Shown here: positions 1-6,213 of the stretch, in pieces
Layout of the letters: the number at the start of each line of letters is the position of its first letter
How positions within the stretch are numbered: position 1 is the stretch's first letter
NCBI GenBank assembly: GCA_964633205.1
Contig: CAZWFN010000184.1
Coordinates: forward strand, 1-10,229
DNA from: CAYVQE01 sp964633205
Lineage (GTDB): Bacteria > Myxococcota > B64-G9
Direction of reading: 5' to 3'
DNA length: 10,229 bases
Made by a program: the position numbers and the translations under genes
The notes under the pieces: model-generated
Databases searched by the model: none
What the model saw: only the letters and a program-made list of their open reading frames with translations
Told to the model about the DNA's origin: nothing

Positions 1-23
1 TCCTGGCCCGGCAGCTAGACGTA

Positions 24-44
24 GCGCTGTTTTGCTGACAGCGC
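24..44. repeat. 7-bp inverted repeat upstream of first gene
   Basis: GCGCTGT (24-30) and ACAGCGC (38-44) are perfect inverted arms around a 7-base loop. There is no T-run on either side, so an intrinsic terminator is not supported. It could be an operator or a terminator remnant of a gene lying to the left. The rest of 1-124 holds only a weak TAGCAT hexamer (92-97) that might serve as a -10 for the next gene. Confidence 0.4.
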
Positions 45-124
45 GGATGGCTCGTCAAGCGCAGCGAGTGGAACTGGCCGCGGAGGGGTGCTAGCATCGG
101 CGCGGATCAGTTGGAGGCTCTGGC

Positions 125-550
125 ATGCAGCGCGCTCTTTTCTTTTTGCTGGCGGTGGTGCTGACCGCCTGCACCTACACCTCGGTCGAGCGCCTGGCCG
201 ACGATCACCCCATCTCGCAGGACGTGGACTGCTCGGGCTGGCTGCCGCCGAGCATCGATCTGGGCCTGGGCCTGGGGCTGGCCACCGGCTCGGTGCTGTT
301 CTTCACCGAGACCATCGACACCGGCGAGACCTGGAACCTGGTGGGCGGGGTCAGCGGCGCGGTGGCCGGGGCCTTCTTTCTGGCCACCGCCATCACCGGC
401 TACATCTGGACGGCCGAGTGCCGCGCCGCCGAGCAGCTGCACCTGGAGTGGCGCATGGAGAGCGACGAGGACTTACGCCGCGGCATCGAGCTGCGCTGGC
501 GCCGCAGCCGCGGCCTGCCCGCCGAGGGCCGGCGGCGCCGGGGGGAATGA
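125..550 (+). CDS. small hypothetical lipoprotein with two hydrophobic segments
   Basis: I do not recognise a family. The 141-residue product begins with a lipoprotein signal peptide: Arg at 3, a hydrophobic core, and lipobox LTAC with Cys16 as the predicted lipidated residue. Two glycine/alanine-rich hydrophobic stretches follow, at about residues 44-60 and 71-94. They are separated by an acidic loop (TETIDTGETW) and look like a small hairpin of membrane helices. The C-terminal 45 residues are highly charged and end in an Arg-rich tail. The start is supported by a GGAGG ribosome site (113-117) 7 bases before the ATG. Residue 17 is Thr rather than Asp, so by the E. coli +2 rule it would go to the outer membrane; that is inference. 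It ends 7 bases short of the convergent lipoprotein gene. It is probably an envelope protein of unknown role. Confidence 0.8.
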   Translation: MQRALFFLLAVVLTACTYTSVERLADDHPISQDVDCSGWLPPSIDLGLGLGLATGSVLFFTETIDTGETWNLVGGVSGAVAGAFFLATAITGYIWTAECRAAEQLHLEWRMESDEDLRRGIELRWRRSRGLPAEGRRRRGE

Positions 551-557
551 CCGCCGG

Positions 558-1817
558 TCAGGGACCGGTGGCGTCGTCTATCTCGACGGCCTGGACCCGG
601 TCGAAGCGCAGCTGCATGTTGCCGACCACCAGAGCGATGGTGCCGGCCGGCAGCGCGGTGTTGGCGTCCGAGAACTCGATGGCGGCGGAAGCACCCGTCT
701 GCTCGGCATGGGCGCTGCAGACCAGTTGCTGGCCGTGCACCCGGGCCTGCAGCAGGTAGGTCTCAGCGGTGGCCAGCGGACCGAGCTCGTCGAACTCCAT
801 CGCGACCGGCAGGGCGCAGCTGTTGTCCAGCCGCCCGGCCCATAGCCCACCCCCTTGATTCAGGGCGCAGAAGTAGGCCCGCCGGTCGCTGCAGTCCTGG
901 GCGTTCGGCTGCAGCCGCAGCAGCAAGGCCACCACCCCGGGCTCGCCGGGCGTGTTGCCGCACAGCTCGGTGACCTCGAAGCGGGTGCTGGCCTCCAGGC
1001 CCAGCCAGGCGGGCCCCTCGAGCAAGGCCGCGCCGGCCGAGCCGAACGAGCTGCAAACGGACTGCTCCAGCCAGCCCGCAGCGACCTGCCAGCCCGCGTT
1101 GCCGCCGAAGCGCCACTCGGGTACGGGGTGATCGAACTCGGTCTCGTAGCCGCCGGAGACAAAGGCGACGGGGATGGTGCGGCTGCGCTCGGCCCCGGTG
1201 CCGGCGCCCCAGGTGCAGGTCAGAGCGCTCGTGGCCGACAGGCCCGGGCTGCCGAGCAGGCTGAGCCCGTAGCTGCCGCCGGTCAGCTGCCGTAGCTGCG
1301 TCAGCTGCGGGCCGGCGTCGCCGTCGAGCCCACAGGCCAGACAGGCGGCCTGGCCGGCCAGGCCGAGATCCAGCCGGCAGTGGGTCTCGGTCAGCACGTC
1401 GGTGTAGACCGTCGCGGGAACGCAGCTCAGATCGAGGTCAGCCGGCGGCTGGCCGCAGCCGGTGCCGGGGAAGCATTCCGGCAGGCAGACTTCACCGGGA
1501 TCGCAATCGGTCTGGTCCCGGCAGATGCAGGCCGGATCCGGCAGGTGCTCGCAGGCGCCGGTCTGCGGGTTGCAGACATCTTCGGTGCACGGGTCGCCGT
1601 CGTCGCAGTCGGCCGCCTCGCCGCAGGGCTTGCAGGCGCTCTGCGGCAGGTCGGGGTCGTCGGGGGCGCAGACGAAGCCGGCCAGGCAAGTGCAGCCGGC
1701 CACCGCGCAGCTGCCGTCGGGCTCGCAGGGCTGTTGCGGGTGGGCCGGCTGGGGGTCGAAGGCGCAGCCGGCGATCAGCAGCAGCGGGGCCAGGGCGAGT
1801 GGTGGGGTGCGGCGCAT
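558..1817 (-). CDS. Cys-rich lipoprotein with C-terminal jelly-roll-like domain
   Basis: Predicted secreted lipoprotein of 419 residues; the specific function is unknown. The signal peptide ends in lipobox IAGC (Cys18). Residues 31-130 are packed with cysteines and include ADCDDGDPCTEDVCNPQTG, a disulfide-rich motif frequent in surface proteins of myxobacteria, followed by QTDCDPGEVCLPECF. From about residue 230 (WRFGGNAGWQVAAGWLEQ) to the end, the pattern of an opening Trp, alternating beta strands and a closing RFDRVQAVEID resembles concanavalin-like/LamG jelly-roll domains that bind sugars or proteins. That domain call is inferred by eye. No Shine-Dalgarno precedes the ATG. Instead a TAGAAT hexamer (1824-1829, minus strand) sits 6 bases before it, as in leaderless genes, although no good -35 is visible. 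It is a standalone gene flanked by plus-strand genes on both sides. Confidence 0.85.
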   Translation of the reverse strand: MRRTPPLALAPLLLIAGCAFDPQPAHPQQPCEPDGSCAVAGCTCLAGFVCAPDDPDLPQSACKPCGEAADCDDGDPCTEDVCNPQTGACEHLPDPACICRDQTDCDPGEVCLPECFPGTGCGQPPADLDLSCVPATVYTDVLTETHCRLDLGLAGQAACLACGLDGDAGPQLTQLRQLTGGSYGLSLLGSPGLSATSALTCTWGAGTGAERSRTIPVAFVSGGYETEFDHPVPEWRFGGNAGWQVAAGWLEQSVCSSFGSAGAALLEGPAWLGLEASTRFEVTELCGNTPGEPGVVALLLRLQPNAQDCSDRRAYFCALNQGGGLWAGRLDNSCALPVAMEFDELGPLATAETYLLQARVHGQQLVCSAHAEQTGASAAIEFSDANTALPAGTIALVVGNMQLRFDRVQAVEIDDATGP

Positions 1818-1876
1818 GGGATCATTCTAGCGCCGTGGCGGGAAATGAGCCAGCGGGTGGATCGGTGGCGGCGGGC

Positions 1877-1892
1877 GGGGGTCTGATCCCCC
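1877..1892. repeat. GC palindrome GGGGG-N6-CCCCC followed by T-rich run
   Basis: GGGGG (1877-1881), loop TCTGAT, CCCCC (1888-1892), then TTTCGTTCTT on the plus strand. It could form a short hairpin followed by a T-rich tract, but it lies between divergent genes, where a terminator has no obvious use. The core resembles the GGGGTC...GACCCC-type palindromes of REP elements, so it may be a dispersed repeat. One copy cannot prove this. Confidence 0.45.
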
Positions 1893-1897
1893 TTTCG

Positions 1898-1921
1898 TTC
1901 TTGGTTCTTGGTTCTTGGTTC
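1898..1921. repeat. TTCTTGG heptamer tandem repeat (3.4 copies)
   Basis: Three exact copies of TTCTTGG (1898-1904, 1905-1911, 1912-1918) are followed by a partial TTC, then a degenerate TGAG. The tract is T-rich in an otherwise GC-rich region and lies 5 bases after the GC palindrome. Simple heptamer arrays like this can expand and contract by slippage. It sits about 50-70 bases upstream of the small membrane protein gene, so copy number could affect promoter spacing; that is speculative. Confidence 0.8.
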
Positions 1922-1970
1922 TGAGTTGAGGGGGGCTTGGTGGTGGTGGACGCGGTGCGGTCGCTTGGGT

Positions 1971-2180
1971 ATGGTCGGGGGCGTGAAGAAGCTGCTCGTC
2001 ATCCTGCTGGTCTTGGCCGCTTTGGGGGTCGGGTTTCTGGCCGGCACCTACTACGAGGCCCACCGGCCGCTGGAGCCCGAGGACGTGCAGCGCTTCCAGC
2101 AGCGGCTGGCCGACCGGGCCGGCGACTGGGCCGGCGAGATGAGCGACAGGATGCGGCGGCTGCTGGGCGGGGCCGGTTGA
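1971..2180 (+). CDS. small single-pass membrane protein
   Basis: Hypothetical protein of 69 residues. A positively charged start (VKK) precedes a strong hydrophobic helix (LLVILLVLAALGVGFLAGTYY). An amphipathic, charged segment follows (EPEDVQRFQQRLADRAGDW) and ends in an Arg-rich tail. It is probably an inner-membrane protein with a short periplasmic or cytoplasmic helix. I chose the ATG at 1971. The GTG at 1983 (VKKLLVILLV) is equally plausible, and the frame open further upstream runs into the heptamer repeat and encodes an unlikely Trp-rich leader. Neither start has a well-spaced ribosome site. The exported nitroreductase begins 38 bases downstream on the same strand, so the two may be co-transcribed. 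No family is recognised. Confidence 0.65.
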   Translation: MVGGVKKLLVILLVLAALGVGFLAGTYYEAHRPLEPEDVQRFQQRLADRAGDWAGEMSDRMRRLLGGAG

Positions 2181-2218
2181 GCGCGGCGCGCCGCCGTCAA
2201 CCAAACGGGGAGGATGCC

Positions 2219-2932
2219 ATGCGTGCGACAGTCATTCTGATGTTCGGCGGGCTGCTGGCCATGCCGGCCGGCGCGGCCGAGCAGTCGATCGAGCGCGAGG
2301 TGCTGAAACGCATCGATCTGCCGGCGCCCGATGAGAAGGGCACCGTCTCGGTCGAACGCGCCCTGGCCGAACGCCGCTCGCGGCGCAGCTACGGCGATCG
2401 CGCGCTGACCAAGGCCGAGGTGAGCCAGCTGCTGTGGGCGGCCTACGGCGTGACCGAGCCGGTGGCCGAGCCGGCCCGGCTGCGGGGCGGGCTGCGCACC
2501 GCGCCCTCGGCCGGGGCGCGCTACCCGCTGGAGATCTACCTGGTGGCCGGTGAGGTCGACGGGCTGGCCGCCGGGGTCTACCGTTACGACTCGGCCGGGC
2601 ACCGGCTGGAGCTGCTGGCCAAAGGCGATCGCCGGGTAAAGCTGATGCGCGCCTGTCTCGACCAGCGCATGGTCGGGCTGGCGCCGGTGGACCTGGTCTG
2701 GTCGGCGGTCTACGAGCGCACCACCAGCAAGTACGGCGACCGCGGCCGCGAGCGCTACGTGTGCATGGACCTGGGCCACTCGGCGCAGAACGTCTACCTG
2801 CAGGCCGAGGCGCTGGGGCTGGGCACCTGCGCGGTGGGCGCCTTCGACGACGCGGCGCTGGCCAAGGCGATAGGGCTGGCCGAGCCCGAGCAGCCGCTCT
2901 ACGTCATGCCGGTGGGCGCGGCTTCGGAATGA
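2219..2932 (+). CDS. exported SagB-type nitroreductase/dehydrogenase
   Basis: Member of the SagB/ThcOx branch of the FMN-dependent nitroreductase superfamily, 237 residues. A Sec-type signal peptide (residues 1-20, cleavage likely near PAGAA-E) suggests action outside the cytoplasm. Family signatures seen are ERRSRRSYGDRALTKAEVSQ (about 51-70, phosphate-binding region), RTAPSAGARYPLEIYLV (93-109) and GVYRYDSAGHRLELL (119-133). AQNVYLQAEALGLGTCAVGAFDD (189-211) and a terminal MPVG complete the pattern. The ATG at 2219 has a GGGGAGG ribosome site 5 bases upstream; the frame is open further left but lacks a signal there. Relatives oxidise azolines in peptide natural products. No cyclodehydratase or precursor peptide gene is nearby, so a standalone periplasmic redox role is more likely. 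The substrate is unknown. It ends 9 bases before the convergent Mrp gene. Confidence 0.88.
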   Translation: MRATVILMFGGLLAMPAGAAEQSIEREVLKRIDLPAPDEKGTVSVERALAERRSRRSYGDRALTKAEVSQLLWAAYGVTEPVAEPARLRGGLRTAPSAGARYPLEIYLVAGEVDGLAAGVYRYDSAGHRLELLAKGDRRVKLMRACLDQRMVGLAPVDLVWSAVYERTTSKYGDRGRERYVCMDLGHSAQNVYLQAEALGLGTCAVGAFDDAALAKAIGLAEPEQPLYVMPVGAASE

Positions 2933-2941
2933 GCCAGGGTC

Positions 2942-4000
2942 TTATTTCCAGAAGGCGTTGACCAGCCCGGCCAGCTCGCCGAAGGACTTGGCCTGGGCGC
3001 CGTCGGGCTGCTCGACCACCACCGGTCGGCCCACGTCGCCGCCGGCCCGGATGTCCGGATCCAGCGGCAGCTCGCCCAGGTAGGGCACCCGCAGCCGGTC
3101 GGCGATGGCCTTGCCGCCGCCGCGGGAGAAGATCTCGGTGACCTCGCCGCAATGCGGGCAGATGAAGTGGCTCATGTTCTCGATCACGCCGATCACCGGC
3201 ACCTGGATCTGGGAGAACATGCCCACCGCCCGCACCACGTCGTGCAGGGCCACGTCCGACGGGGTGGTGACCACCACCGCGCCGTCGACCGGCACCTGCT
3301 GCACCAGGCTCAGGGTGGCGTCGCCGGTGCCCGGCGGCAGATCGACCACCAGCACGTCCAGCTCGCCCCAGCGCACGTCGCCCAAAAACTGCTCGATGGC
3401 CTTGTTGACCATGGGTCCGCGCCAGATGACCGGCTGCAGCGGATCGATGAAGAAGCCGATGGACATCAGCTTGACGCCGTGGCGCTCGAGCGGCTCGGCG
3501 CCCTGCTCGTCGGCCTTGGGCTGCTCGTCCGGACCGATGTCGAACATGGTGGGGATGGATGGGCCGTAGATATCGGCGTCCATCAGCCCCACCCGCTGGC
3601 CCTGCCGGGCCAGCGCCAGCGCCAGGTTGGCGGCCACGGTCGACTTGCCCACCCCGCCCTTGCCCGAGGCCACCATCAGCACCTTGTCGATGCCCGGGAT
3701 GCGCTTTTGATCGGCGAAGGGATCTTTGGGCTGGGGCTGCGGCGGCGGCTCGGGGTCAGGCGCCTGGTGGGCCCCGCCCAGCTCCTCGATGGACTTGATC
3801 TCGGGCACGTTCTCGGCGATGGCCTTGCCCACCAGGCTGCGCAGCGTGGTGCCGGCGGCCGGGCAGCCCTGGCAGGCGCCGACCAGCTCGACCACGGCGG
3901 TGTCGCCGCGGACCTCGACCAGCTTGACGTCTCCGCCGTCCTGCTGCAGCGCCGGGCGAACGGCCGCGAGTGCTTTTTCGACCTTTTCCTCTATCGACAT
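2942..4000 (-). CDS. Mrp/ApbC Fe-S cluster carrier ATPase with N-terminal NifU-like domain
   Basis: Cytosolic P-loop ATPase of the Mrp/ApbC/Nbp35 family, which holds and transfers [4Fe-4S] clusters to apo-proteins; 352 residues. Residues 3-70 form a NifU C-terminal-type scaffold (LQQDGGDVKLVEV, then ACQGCP with Cys43 and Cys46). A Pro-rich linker (79-92) leads to the ATPase. The deviant Walker A GKGGVGKS spans 113-120, followed by MDADIYGPSIP (140-150) and VDLPPGTGD (219-227). ENMSHFICPHCG supplies the cluster-binding CxxC pair Cys281/Cys284. The usual bacterial partner domain is MIP18/DUF59, so a NifU-type domain is a notable variant: scaffold and carrier in one chain. An AAAGGAG ribosome site (4010-4016) supports the ATG at 4000. 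It lies 59 bases downstream of the DTW gene and is probably in the same operon. Confidence 0.95.
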   Translation of the reverse strand: MSIEEKVEKALAAVRPALQQDGGDVKLVEVRGDTAVVELVGACQGCPAAGTTLRSLVGKAIAENVPEIKSIEELGGAHQAPDPEPPPQPQPKDPFADQKRIPGIDKVLMVASGKGGVGKSTVAANLALALARQGQRVGLMDADIYGPSIPTMFDIGPDEQPKADEQGAEPLERHGVKLMSIGFFIDPLQPVIWRGPMVNKAIEQFLGDVRWGELDVLVVDLPPGTGDATLSLVQQVPVDGAVVVTTPSDVALHDVVRAVGMFSQIQVPVIGVIENMSHFICPHCGEVTEIFSRGGGKAIADRLRVPYLGELPLDPDIRAGGDVGRPVVVEQPDGAQAKSFGELAGLVNAFWK

Positions 4001-4059
4001 GGAATCAAGCTCCTTTCGTCGCCGGCAATGTGCTCCCGGGCGGCCGGACTGTCAAGGCA

Positions 4060-4728
4060 TCAGCCCCGGGGCTGCGGGCCGCCGCAGCGGCCGCGGTGGC
4101 GCAGGGTGCGCTCCACCATGGCCTCGAAGGCCGGCAGCAGCGCCTGCTCGATGCCGCCGCCCTCGAGCAGGTCGAGCGCCCGGGCCAGCGCCTCGTAGGT
4201 GCACAGCCAGCCCGGCCGGCGGGGCTTGCGCAGCCTATAGCGCGACGGCGGGCCGGGCGGCAGCTGCACCCGGCGGAAGCCGGCCAGGGCCCGCTCGTGC
4301 TTGACCACCCGCCGCGCCTGGCGCCAGGTGCCGTCGGGCACCACCAGCAGCGGCGGTGCGTCCTCGGGCTGCAGCGGCTCGAGCGGCCGGGCCGCGGGGC
4401 CGGGAAACAGCACCAGCCCCCGGCCGGCGGCGGCGGCCAGGTCGCTCAGATCCAGCGGCCGCTGCGGCTGGCCGCGCAGGCGCACCTCGGAGTTGGGCAG
4501 GGCCAGATGCGCCAGCCGGCCGGTGTTCGACGAGCGGGCCGACTCCTTCCAGGGCATGACGATCAGCACCCGGGTGCGGGTGGCCAGCCGCGGCAGCAGG
4601 TCGCAGATGCAGGCCGTGCGCTCCATCCAGCAGCGCGGGCAGCGCTGCACCCGGTAGCCGCGGATGCCGCTGGGCAAGGGGCGGAAGCCCGCCCGCAGAG
4701 CGGAGTCGGTTGCATCGTCGGGGGTCAC
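4060..4728 (-). CDS. DTW-domain tRNA-uridine aminocarboxypropyltransferase (TapT-like)
   Basis: 222-residue protein of the DTW family. Its characterised members (E. coli TapT, human DTWD1/2) transfer the 3-amino-3-carboxypropyl group of SAM to uridine in tRNA, giving acp3U. An N-terminal CPRC...CIC cluster (Cys30, 33, 40, 42) probably binds metal. MPWKESARSSNTGRLAHLAL (58-77) is the SAM-side motif, and VVPDGTWRQARRVVK (129-143) carries the DxTW signature. The C-terminal part (RYRLRKPRRPGWLCTYEALA) is also typical. The GTG start at 4728 is chosen because GTGA overlaps the stop of the upstream lipoprotein gene, which indicates translational coupling. The frame remains open for another 330 codons upstream, but that part is antisense or intergenic and shows no protein-like features. 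tRNA position is not predictable here; U47 is the E. coli site. Confidence 0.9.
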   Translation of the reverse strand: MTPDDATDSALRAGFRPLPSGIRGYRVQRCPRCWMERTACICDLLPRLATRTRVLIVMPWKESARSSNTGRLAHLALPNSEVRLRGQPQRPLDLSDLAAAAGRGLVLFPGPAARPLEPLQPEDAPPLLVVPDGTWRQARRVVKHERALAGFRRVQLPPGPPSRYRLRKPRRPGWLCTYEALARALDLLEGGGIEQALLPAFEAMVERTLRHRGRCGGPQPRG

Positions 4729-5258
4729 CGCAGCTCGTCCTGACCATCGAGCGGCGGGGGCGCCGGCGCCTCCGGGGGCGCATCCGGCGGCGCGTCCGGG
4801 GATCCATCCGGCGGCGCGTCCGGGGGCGCGTCCGGCGCTGCGGCCGGCTCCGAGCGCTCGGGGTCGAGCACCAGGATCACCTCCAGCGGCTCGCCGGTAA
4901 AGCGCACCCGGGTCTCGGCCGAGCGGTCGTCCTTGACCGCGCGCACGATGGCGGCCCGGGTCTCCTTGAGCACCTCGCCCTCGCCCCCGTCGGGCAGCCG
5001 GAAGGTGCTCAGCGGCTGGCTGAGTTCGATGGTGGTGGTCAGCGGGGCGCTGCCCAGGGTCTCGAAAGGGTCCTGGAACACGGACTGGAACAACGCCATG
5101 CCGCTCATCCGCGGCAGGTCGCCCTCGGCCCGCTTGACGCCGATGCGCGCCAGGCTGACGGTGGCGCCCGGCGGCTCGGTGCGCACGGTCAGCCGCTGTG
5201 TGGTGCTGCAGCCGGCCAGCAGGCCGGCCAGGACGATCAGCAGGCAGTACGGGCGCAT
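4725..5258 (-). CDS. PEGA-like lipoprotein with Pro/Asp/Ala-rich tail
   Basis: 177-residue predicted lipoprotein: signal peptide with lipobox LAGC (Cys17), then LTVRTEPPGATVSLARIG, which resembles the start of a PEGA beta-sheet domain. A region with beta strands ends near LEVILVLDP (about residue 131). The last 45 residues are a low-complexity P-D-A-P repeat likely to be unfolded or to span the cell wall. The ATG has an excellent GAGGAGGT ribosome site (5266-5273 on the plus strand) 7 bases away and a sigma70-like promoter just upstream. It is the first gene of the probable lipoprotein-DTW-Mrp operon, and its stop overlaps the DTW start. Its functional link to tRNA modification or Fe-S biogenesis is unclear; coupling may simply reflect compact packing. 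The function is unknown. Confidence 0.8.
   Translation of the reverse strand: MRPYCLLIVLAGLLAGCSTTQRLTVRTEPPGATVSLARIGVKRAEGDLPRMSGMALFQSVFQDPFETLGSAPLTTTIELSQPLSTFRLPDGGEGEVLKETRAAIVRAVKDDRSAETRVRFTGEPLEVILVLDPERSEPAAAPDAPPDAPPDGSPDAPPDAPPEAPAPPPLDGQDELR
4769..4838. repeat. imperfect 12-bp coding tandem repeat
   Basis: Units of the type GGCGCGTCCGGG/GGCGCATCCGGC are repeated about six times inside the 3' part of the lipoprotein gene. They encode the Pro-Asp-Ala-Pro repeats. Because the unit is a multiple of three, expansion or contraction would change tail length without a frameshift. Confidence 0.8.
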
Positions 5259-5282
5259 CGGATCGACCTCCTCGCAGCCGCC

Positions 5283-5311
5283 ATCGTAGCCGGTCAGCAG
5301 GGTCTTGGCAA
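5283..5311 (-). promoter_or_regulatory. sigma70-like promoter of lipoprotein-DTW-Mrp operon
   Basis: On the minus strand TTGCCA (5306-5311) and TACGAT (5283-5288) are 17 bases apart. They match the -35 consensus at 5 of 6 and the -10 consensus at 4 of 6 positions. The predicted start near 5276 gives a leader of about 17 bases, just enough for the GAGGAGGT ribosome site before the ATG at 5258. Confidence 0.6.
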
Positions 5312-5318
5312 AAGCCCC

Positions 5319-5346
5319 TTGACAGCCGGGCCGCCACGGTTATTAA
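5319..5346 (+). promoter_or_regulatory. sigma70-like promoter of the TetR gene
   Basis: A perfect TTGACA (5319-5324) and TATTAA (5341-5346) are separated by 16 bases. Transcription would begin near 5353, at the edge of the inverted repeat at 5354-5369, and would give a leader of about 240 bases before the regulator's GTG. It is back to back with the minus-strand promoter; the two -35 boxes are only 7 bases apart. Confidence 0.6.
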
Positions 5347-5352
5347 GAAAAC

Positions 5353-5593
5353 AGTAACCGACGGGTTACCAGCGGATTTTCCGCATATATCTTCGATTTG
5401 ATTTTTGAAAAGAGTTCCCGGACGACCTGCTGTTCCGGTCCATCGCCCCACCCGGGGGGCCCCGCCGATTGCACTGGATTTCCATGATCCGCCAAAAATC
5501 GCTTCCGGTCGGACGACCGTCCGGCCAACCACCCCCGGGCCGGGGCAGCAGGCTCGTTCGCCGGATTGCCATGTTGCCCTGGAGCCGCCTGCC
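5353..5593 (+). other. long untranslated leader of the TetR gene
   Basis: About 240 bases lie between the predicted transcription start and the GTG at 5594. The first 60 are AT-rich; the rest is GC-rich with several possible stems, for example CGGTC-GGAC-GACCG around 5504-5517. I recognise no riboswitch or RNA family. The regulator's frame stays open back to a TTG at 5405, but the encoded 63 residues are Pro-rich and unlike a TetR N-terminus. Confidence 0.35.
5354..5369. promoter_or_regulatory. inverted repeat GTAACC-N4-GGTTAC, candidate TetR operator
   Basis: Perfect 6-base arms (5354-5359 and 5364-5369) around GACG make a 16-base palindrome, a usual size for a TetR-family site. It covers the predicted transcription start of the regulator gene, a classic position for autorepression. 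Two bases later a second small palindrome, GCGGA-TTT-TCCGC (5372-5384), follows in the AT-rich leader. Assignment to this regulator is inference from position. Confidence 0.5.
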
Positions 5594-6211
5594 GTGAGCC
5601 ACAGCCCGCGCACCGCCGAGCAGAGCCGCCAGGCGCTGCTGCGCGCCGCCCAGAAGCTGTTCGTCGAGCGCGGCTTCGACCGCACCCGGGTCGACGACGT
5701 GGCCCGGGCCGCCTGCATCAACAAGCGCATGATCTACGCCTACTTCGGCTCCAAGGCGGGGCTGTACCAGGAGGTGCTGCGCACCAACCTGGCCGCGGCC
5801 GTGGAGCAGGCCGGAGACATCGGGTCAGCGGCCGCCGACCCGGCCGCCCGGGTCGAGGCCACCCTGCGCTGGTACTTCCGCTACCTGGCCACCAACCCCG
5901 ACTTCGTGCACCTGCTGGGCCGCCAGACCCTGGACCAGGATCGCTGGCCCACGGCCGAGCTGATCGCGCTGGCCATGCGCGGGCTGGGCCGGCTGGGCCA
6001 GTCCATCGAGGACGGCATCCGGGCCGGCGTCTTCCGCCCGGACATGGGCGTGCGCGAGGTCGAGGTGCTGGTGCACTCCGCCCTGCTGGGTCTGTTCTGG
6101 CGGCGCAGGCTGATCGCCGACCTGCTGCATCACGACCCGCAGCAGCCCGACCCGCTCGACCGCCTGCTCGACAACCTGGTGACCCTGGTGCTGCGCGGCC
6201 TGCGCGCCTGA
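5594..6211 (+). CDS. TetR/AcrR-family transcriptional regulator
   Basis: 205-residue DNA-binding repressor type, normal length for the family. The N-terminal helix-turn-helix is clear: RQALLRAAQKLFVERGFDRT then VDDVARAACINKRMIYAYFGSKAGLYQEVL (about residues 12-62). The C-terminal ligand/dimer domain is all-helical (LRWYFRYLATNPDFVHLLGR...). It resembles the large group of regulators whose second domain begins with a Tyr/Phe-rich helix; the ligand cannot be read from the sequence. The GTG at 5594 is chosen because GGAG (5581-5584) lies 9 bases upstream and family homology begins just after it. It is transcribed away from the lipoprotein-DTW-Mrp operon with a palindrome in between, so it probably represses itself and perhaps that operon. 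It ends 2 bases before the convergent zinc-ribbon gene. Confidence 0.92.
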   Translation: MSHSPRTAEQSRQALLRAAQKLFVERGFDRTRVDDVARAACINKRMIYAYFGSKAGLYQEVLRTNLAAAVEQAGDIGSAAADPAARVEATLRWYFRYLATNPDFVHLLGRQTLDQDRWPTAELIALAMRGLGRLGQSIEDGIRAGVFRPDMGVREVEVLVHSALLGLFWRRRLIADLLHHDPQQPDPLDRLLDNLVTLVLRGLRA

Positions 6212-6213
6212 GC

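Noticed and set aside
88..759. 223-codon plus-strand frame across the first lipoprotein
   Set aside because: Out of frame with the lipoprotein, which has a lipobox and ribosome site; its second half is antisense to the Cys-rich lipoprotein.
3152..4198. 348-codon plus-strand frame rich in His
   Set aside because: It is the reverse complement of the Mrp gene; the His/Leu/Gly bias arises from antisense reading and no domain is visible.
5405..5593. 63-residue N-terminal extension of the TetR protein from a TTG
   Set aside because: Pro-rich, unlike any TetR N-terminus, and the GTG at 5594 has a proper GGAG site.
4729..5730. N-terminal extension of the DTW frame by about 330 codons
   Set aside because: It overlaps the lipoprotein gene on the same strand and the divergent promoters. 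The GTGA coupling at 4725-4728 gives a far better start.
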